From assembly GCA_008933525.1 (NCBI GenBank), contig WBUV01000052.1, positions 1 to 12,100 on the forward strand: a stretch of DNA of 12,100 bases, written 5' to 3'. A program made the position numbers and the translations under genes. The DNA is from Bacteroidales bacterium. GTDB lineage: Bacteria > Bacteroidota > Bacteroidia > Bacteroidales > Tenuifilaceae. Every line of letters begins with the position of its first letter. Positions within the stretch are counted from its first letter, which is position 1. This document shows, piece by piece, positions 7,381 through 12,100 of the stretch. Under the pieces are notes generated by a model that had not been told where the DNA came from, ran no database searches, and saw only the letters and a program-made list of their open reading frames with translations.

Positions 7381-10056
7381 TTGAGTTTAAAAATTGTATA
7401 TAAATTTTTAGTACTGTCAATCTTTTTAGGACTTACAGCATGTTCGTCTAAAAAGAATACAACAGCTAGCAGGGCTTATCATAATCTTACTGCTTACTAC
7501 AATTACTATTATAATGCTTACGATAGCTATAAAAGCGGTATAAATAGGGCTGATGCTGCATATCAGTATAATTACACATTGCCATTGCCAATGCTTTTGG
7601 TTGGCGACGATCAGGTTTCTGGATCGGTTACTGGTGAAATGGATAGAGCAATTAATAAATGTACTGCTCTTATTAATAGACATTCGATTACAATTAAGCC
7701 CCAAAGGAAGAAAGGACTAATTACTGGTAAGGAGAAGGAATTTTATAATCAAACAGAATTTGTACGCTGGGCTCGAGAATCGTGGTTGCTGGTTGGCCAA
7801 GCCCAAACATGGAAGGGCGATTTCGAGAAGGCTCGCTTAACCCTTGAGTATATTCTAATTCAGTTTCCAAATGCCACAATATGGTACCATGCTCAGGTTT
7901 GGCTTGCTCGTGTATCAATTATCACTGGCGATTATGTTGATGCATTGGATAGGCTAAAATCCATAGATGCCAACCGCCGCAAGCCTAAGGATAAGGAGTT
8001 CGTCCATCTTCTATCGTCAACATGGGCTTTTTACCATCTAAAGCAAAAGCAAAACTCCGAAGCTATTCCGTTTATCAAAAAATCAATCGAAAACTCTAAC
8101 CGAAAATCGGATAGATTGCGATATTCATACATTCTAGCACAAATACAGCAACAAGCAGGTAAAAATGCAGAGGCCACAATTTACTATAAAAAGGTTTTAA
8201 GAATGAATCCTCCGTACGAAATGGCTTTTAGCATTCGTATAAAATTAATTGCTTTGGGAAATTTACAGGGCGAAAGTTTGAAGAGAGAACTTCTGAGATT
8301 AGCAAAAGACGATAAGAATAAGGATTACTTGGATCAGCTTTATTACACATTGGGCAGTATTGAGCGTCAAGAGGGAAATATCGATAAGGCTATTGAGTAC
8401 TTCACTTTATCGGCGAAACTTAGTACCGTTAACAATAACCAAAAAGGAATGTCGTACTTGGTCCTTGCCGACCACTTTTTTGGCAAGTTGAATTATACAA
8501 CAGCACAAACTTACTACGATAGCGCCTACAATGCTCTGGATAAAAATTTCCCTGATTATCAACGACTCGAAGTGAAAAATAGGCATCTTACAAAGCTGGT
8601 CGATAATCTTAATATAATTAAAACCGAGGACAGCTTGTTGCGTGTGGCTAATATGCCAACAAAGGAGAGAGATGCTCTCATCGCTAAAATTATAAGCGAT
8701 TTACAGGCCGAGGAGCAAAAGGCCAAAGCTCTTGAACAAGAGGAACGACAACAATCGATGCTTTATCAGGAAAGCCAACGGAATAGGATGACAAATGAGC
8801 CATCGGGGGGTAAATGGTATTTCTATAATCCCGCCTCAATTAGTTACGGACAATCCGAGTTTCAGATGAAGTGGGGTAAGAGAAAACTTGAGGACAATTG
8901 GAGGCGCAAAAATAAACGAATTCTAAGTCTTGATGAACTTTCCGATGGATCTTCGGTTTCCGATACTTCCAAAAATCCTCAAAAGCAATTATCAAATAAG
9001 AGCCCTGAATACTATTTGGTTAACTTACCCGTGAACGATTCGCTTAAGGCTTTATCAAATGGTAGAATATTGGAAGCAATGGAGAAAGTTGCGGAGGTGT
9101 ATCAGAATGATTTGGGCGATATTAATGAGGCCAAGATGGCTTACCTTAAGTTAGCCGAACGTTTTGCAGAAACTTCTCAAGCATCAACAGCATACTACAA
9201 TCTTTATAAATTGAGTGTTTTGCATAACAGCAATACTGAGGCTCAGAGCTATAAAAATATGCTTTTACAGAAGTATCCTACTAGCCCCTACTCGCTTCTC
9301 CTTTCAAATCCAAATTATGTGGAGGAGCTTAATAGAAAGCAGAACGAAGGAAATGAGTTTTACGAAAGGGCATACCAGTATTACACCTCCAATAATTACG
9401 CAGAGGCATTGAAGTTGATAAGCGAAGGTGTTGTCCGTTTTAAAGGAACAGAATTGGAACCAAAGTTTCGACTTCTCGAAGCCCTTTGTTTGGGTAAGAC
9501 TTCCGACCTGAGAACATTTAAAGCAGCCTTGGATAATACTTCAAAGGCATTTCCTAATACTGAACAAGGACAGCTTGCCTCAAGTATGTATAGTTATCTT
9601 GAACAACGTGAGTTGCAGTTGATTTCTGGAGAGGCTGGTATTGATGTTCCCCAACCGGAAGAAATTGCAGATTCGTTGTCAAAAGTTGTTTACAACTCAC
9701 CTTCGGGCGAGCATATGTTCATATTGCTAGTGCCAAAGCGTTCCGATATTAACCAGTTGAAATTTAACATCGTTTCGTTCAATGTGGATTACTTTATCGA
9801 AACCGATTTGTCGGTAGCAAACCAACCGTTGAACGATTTTGTCGAAATTATCACTGTTACTGGTTTCCGCGACGAAAAGTTGGCTGTAAAATACTATAAT
9901 TTGATTAAGCAGAACGAACGAGTATTTAGTATTGTTCGTAAAGAGGATTATCAGATTTTTGCTATCAGCATTGAGAATTTTGCGGTTTTCCTAACCGATA
10001 AATCTGTGGCCGATTATTTGAGGTTCTTTAAGGAGAATTATAGCACCGAAAACTAA
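7381..10056 (+). CDS. porW: T9SS accessory TPR lipoprotein PorW/SprE
   Basis: This 891-residue lipoprotein is the PorW (Porphyromonas) / SprE (Flavobacterium) component of the type IX secretion system, which sits at the outer membrane and is needed for secretion and, in gliders, motility. The start is TTG at 7381: an in-frame TGA at 7354 blocks extension, no ATG lies between, and the frame opens at once into a signal peptide with lipobox LTAC (Cys21). A Tyr/Asn-rich segment follows (YHNLTAYYNYYYNAY, 33-47), then about six TPR-like repeats (130-390), a charged Glu/Gln linker (440-470), the family signature GGKWYFYNPASISYGQ and KWGKRKLEDNWRR (about 477-512), further TPR-like helices (about 565-720), and a conserved C-terminal domain (about 775-891). 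The length is in the family's usual range. In the literature PorW links the outer-membrane translocon side to the PorK-PorN ring parts. The gene leads an operon, with porX 13 bp downstream. Confidence 0.9.
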   Translation: MSLKIVYKFLVLSIFLGLTACSSKKNTTASRAYHNLTAYYNYYYNAYDSYKSGINRADAAYQYNYTLPLPMLLVGDDQVSGSVTGEMDRAINKCTALINRHSITIKPQRKKGLITGKEKEFYNQTEFVRWARESWLLVGQAQTWKGDFEKARLTLEYILIQFPNATIWYHAQVWLARVSIITGDYVDALDRLKSIDANRRKPKDKEFVHLLSSTWAFYHLKQKQNSEAIPFIKKSIENSNRKSDRLRYSYILAQIQQQAGKNAEATIYYKKVLRMNPPYEMAFSIRIKLIALGNLQGESLKRELLRLAKDDKNKDYLDQLYYTLGSIERQEGNIDKAIEYFTLSAKLSTVNNNQKGMSYLVLADHFFGKLNYTTAQTYYDSAYNALDKNFPDYQRLEVKNRHLTKLVDNLNIIKTEDSLLRVANMPTKERDALIAKIISDLQAEEQKAKALEQEERQQSMLYQESQRNRMTNEPSGGKWYFYNPASISYGQSEFQMKWGKRKLEDNWRRKNKRILSLDELSDGSSVSDTSKNPQKQLSNKSPEYYLVNLPVNDSLKALSNGRILEAMEKVAEVYQNDLGDINEAKMAYLKLAERFAETSQASTAYYNLYKLSVLHNSNTEAQSYKNMLLQKYPTSPYSLLLSNPNYVEELNRKQNEGNEFYERAYQYYTSNNYAEALKLISEGVVRFKGTELEPKFRLLEALCLGKTSDLRTFKAALDNTSKAFPNTEQGQLASSMYSYLEQRELQLISGEAGIDVPQPEEIADSLSKVVYNSPSGEHMFILLVPKRSDINQLKFNIVSFNVDYFIETDLSVANQPLNDFVEIITVTGFRDEKLAVKYYNLIKQNERVFSIVRKEDYQIFAISIENFAVFLTDKSVADYLRFFKENYSTEN

Positions 10057-10069
10057 CATACTTATCAAA

Positions 10070-11623
10070 ATGCAAGTTAGTATTCTTTGGGTTGACGATG
10101 AAATAGATTTTCTCAAGGCTCACATTATTTTTCTTGAGCAAAAAGGGTATAAGGTATTAACAGCATCCAATGGGAACGATGCCATTGAGTTGGTTCGTTC
10201 AAATCAGTTCGACTTGGTTTTTCTCGATGAGAATATGCCCGGTTTAAGCGGACTCGACACTCTTCCAATTATTAAAGAGCTTAAGCCAACCCTTCCGGTA
10301 GTGATGGTGACAAAAAGCGAGGAAGAGAACATTATGGATATGGCCGTTGGGTCACAAATAGCCGATTATCTTATAAAGCCTGTGAATCCAATGCAAATTC
10401 TTCTTTCTATAAAAAAGAATGTTCACGCAAAGGATCTAATTTCCGAAAAACAGGTAATAGATTTTAGAGTTGAGTTTGGGCAAATAAGCCAACTTATATC
10501 TCAGGCCAATTCATCTTCGGAGTGGACCGAAATTTATAAAAAACTTGTATCGTGGCAGCTTAAATTGATTAACTCATCCGATTCCAGTGTTAAGCAAATA
10601 TTTGAGATGCTTTTGTCCGATGCTAACACTGAGTTTGCCAAGTTCATTAAAGCAAATTATAAGGATTGGTTCAACCCTAACCATCCCGATAAACCTTTGA
10701 TGTCAGCAAGTTTGTTGCGGAGCAAGGTTTTCCCAATTATTGATGGCGGTCAGTCGGTTTTGTTTATTTTGGTTGATAACCTACGTTACGATCAGTGGAA
10801 AGCCATTGAGCCTATTCTAACATCGGAATGGAGAGTTGAGGCTGACGAAACCTACTACAGTATTTTGCCAACAGCAACACAGTATGCTCGCAATGCAATT
10901 TTTGCTGGCCTTATGCCTCTCGAAATTCAGAAAACATATCCAAACCTATGGGTTTTCGACGAGGAGGATGAGGGTAAAAATATGTTTGAGCAAGAACTTC
11001 TTAATGCTCAGTTACAGCGACTAGGGAAAAACTATAAAACCTTCTACGAAAAAAGTAATACATTGAAACCTGGGCAACGCATTGTCGATAATCTAAAGGA
11101 GGTTTTAAAGAATAACCTTTCGGTGTTGGTCTATAATTTTGTCGATATGATGTCGCATTCCCGAACCGACTCCGATATGATGAAGGAATTAGCATCCGAC
11201 GAATCCGCTTACCTTTCTCTCACAAAATCATGGTTTCAGCATTCCGATTTAAAAGTGCTTCTTTCCGAAGCATCTAAACATAACATAAAAGTTGTTATTA
11301 CTACTGACCATGGTGCAATTAGGGTTCAAAATCCCATTAAAGTGATTGGCGATAAGGCTACGTCTACAAATCTTCGGTATAAGTTAGGCAAGAGCTTAAA
11401 TTATAACCCTAAAGAGGTTTTCGAAGTTCGTAAGCCCGAGGAGGTGCACCTACCAAAGCAGAATGTTAGCTCGTCGTTTATTTTTGCCTATAACAATGCT
11501 TTTATTGCATATCCCAACAACTATAACTATTACGTGAACTACTATAAGAATACATTCCAACATGGAGGTATTTCGCTTGAGGAAATGATTGTGCCATTTG
11601 TTGTTCTGAGTCCAATTGAATAA
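10070..11623 (+). CDS. porX: T9SS response regulator PorX: receiver fused to a PglZ-type phosphatase/phosphodiesterase domain
   Basis: This 517-residue cytoplasmic regulator has the full-length PorX layout. The receiver (1-120) carries WVDDE (Asp9, Asp10), phosphoacceptor Asp53 in FLDENMPG, Thr81, and Lys103-Pro104. A helical linker (about 125-220) leads into a PglZ domain of the alkaline phosphatase superfamily (about 225-517). Candidate metal ligands are Asp236 in LVDNLRYD, Asp359 and His363 in VDMMSHS, Asp413-His414 in TTDHG, and His498 in FQHGG; a candidate nucleophile is Thr268 or Thr270 in LPTATQYARN. In Porphyromonas, PorX is phosphorylated by PorY, acts on T9SS gene expression through sigma factor SigP, and binds the motor protein PorL. 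Its PglZ domain has been reported to cleave oligonucleotides, including cyclic oligoadenylates. All key residues appear intact, so this copy should be active. It has no DNA-binding domain. It sits between porW and tsaE, 13 and 9 bp away, with no clear Shine-Dalgarno sequence, as is usual in the phylum. Confidence 0.93.
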   Translation: MQVSILWVDDEIDFLKAHIIFLEQKGYKVLTASNGNDAIELVRSNQFDLVFLDENMPGLSGLDTLPIIKELKPTLPVVMVTKSEEENIMDMAVGSQIADYLIKPVNPMQILLSIKKNVHAKDLISEKQVIDFRVEFGQISQLISQANSSSEWTEIYKKLVSWQLKLINSSDSSVKQIFEMLLSDANTEFAKFIKANYKDWFNPNHPDKPLMSASLLRSKVFPIIDGGQSVLFILVDNLRYDQWKAIEPILTSEWRVEADETYYSILPTATQYARNAIFAGLMPLEIQKTYPNLWVFDEEDEGKNMFEQELLNAQLQRLGKNYKTFYEKSNTLKPGQRIVDNLKEVLKNNLSVLVYNFVDMMSHSRTDSDMMKELASDESAYLSLTKSWFQHSDLKVLLSEASKHNIKVVITTDHGAIRVQNPIKVIGDKATSTNLRYKLGKSLNYNPKEVFEVRKPEEVHLPKQNVSSSFIFAYNNAFIAYPNNYNYYVNYYKNTFQHGGISLEEMIVPFVVLSPIE

Positions 11624-11632
11624 TACTTTCTT

Positions 11633-12058
11633 ATGATTACCTTAAAAATCGAAAGTTTAGACTCCATTAATAAAATAGCCTGCGATATTGTTAGTTACTT
11701 CGGCGATAACAGGGTGATATGTTTTTATGGAACAATGGGAGCCGGGAAAACAACACTTATCAAAGCAATTTGCGATGTTTTAGGAGTTAAGGACATTGTT
11801 GCTAGCCCAACTTTTGCTTTGGTGAACGAGTATAGGGATATGAACAACAAGCCTATTTTTCACTTCGATTTTTATCGCATTAACAGGATTGAAGAGGTTT
11901 ACGATTTTGGTTACGAGGAGTATTTCTATAACGACGAGGGGATTTGTTTCATTGAATGGCCCGAATTGATTGAGGATATTCTTCCTACCGATGGTGTTTT
12001 ATTTGTTCGAATTAAAGTTAACTCGGACAATACGCGAACTCTTGAAATTTCGTCTTGA
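11633..12058 (+). CDS. tsaE: TsaE, ATPase of the tRNA t6A37 threonylcarbamoyladenosine pathway
   Basis: This 141-residue cytoplasmic P-loop protein (YjeE family, usual length about 135-160) works with TsaD and TsaB to add threonylcarbamoyl to A37 of ANN-decoding tRNAs. It should bind ATP at Walker A GTMGAGKTT (33-41, Lys39). SPT(F) at 58-61 is the switch I region, HFDFYR places Asp79 at the Walker B position, and the family signature IEWPE has Glu108 and Trp109. All expected residues are present and the protein looks complete. It starts with ATG 9 bp after the porX stop, so it is very likely co-transcribed with porW and porX. Its essential housekeeping role is unrelated to secretion; sharing a transcript is probably a matter of lineage gene order rather than function. 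No terminator is visible in the 42 bases left before the window edge. Confidence 0.95.
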   Translation: MITLKIESLDSINKIACDIVSYFGDNRVICFYGTMGAGKTTLIKAICDVLGVKDIVASPTFALVNEYRDMNNKPIFHFDFYRINRIEEVYDFGYEEYFYNDEGICFIEWPELIEDILPTDGVLFVRIKVNSDNTRTLEISS

Positions 12059-12100
12059 TTATTAAACCATTTTACCCGATATTCGTATCATATAATTACC

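Noticed and set aside
9215..9412. 65-codon forward open frame inside porW, and a similar one at 10836-11024 inside porX
   Set aside because: Both are out of frame within well-supported genes and show no domain or start signal.
10742..11620. PglZ domain as a sign of a BREX phage-defence system
   Set aside because: The receiver-PglZ fusion of 517 residues is PorX. No BrxC, PglX, BrxL or other BREX gene is present.

Overview
The window looks like an AT-rich stretch of a Bacteroidota chromosome, probably from the order Bacteroidales or a close relative. Four signs support this: a FISUMP-domain lipoprotein, two proteins (PorW and PorX) of the type IX secretion system (T9SS), a Bacteroidota-type promoter (TTTG, 20 nt spacer, TACATTTG), and start codons with no clear Shine-Dalgarno sequence. 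All seven genes lie on the + strand. No tRNA, rRNA, CRISPR array, insertion sequence or prophage module is visible, and no gene-free stretch exceeds about 220 bases.

Region 1 (2-3543) holds two genes 9 bp apart. The first, cut by the left edge, encodes a tail-fibre-like protein with beta-repeats, a hydrophobic insert, a GADYAEY domain resembling intramolecular-chaperone/peptidase G2 domains, and a coiled coil. The second encodes a lipoprotein with three 98-residue repeats at exact spacing, a fourth FN3-like domain and a C-terminal FISUMP domain. A strong terminator at 3497-3543 closes the unit.

Region 2 (3672-7262) holds a membrane-bound hybrid histidine kinase with a predicted periplasmic seven-TPR sensor, driven by a good promoter at 3672-3703. 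It is followed 139 bp later by a coiled-coil lipoprotein that resembles the Bacteroides Cbp1 collagen-binding adhesin family. A second strong terminator ends this region at 7227-7262.

Region 3 (7381-12058) is a tight three-gene operon, porW-porX-tsaE, with gaps of 13 and 9 bp. PorW is an outer-membrane-associated TPR lipoprotein needed for T9SS function. PorX is the T9SS response regulator, a receiver fused to a PglZ phosphatase/phosphodiesterase domain whose key residues all appear intact. TsaE is the ATPase of the tRNA t6A modification pathway. The remaining 42 bases to the right edge show nothing recognisable.

The theme is the cell envelope: surface proteins, a sensor kinase, and a secretion component encoded directly beside its regulator. 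The best leads are the porW-porX pairing, the PglZ enzyme in PorX, the uncharacterised stalk-protein/FISUMP-lipoprotein pair, and the question of which kinase feeds PorX. I do not see a clearly new defence or mobile system.
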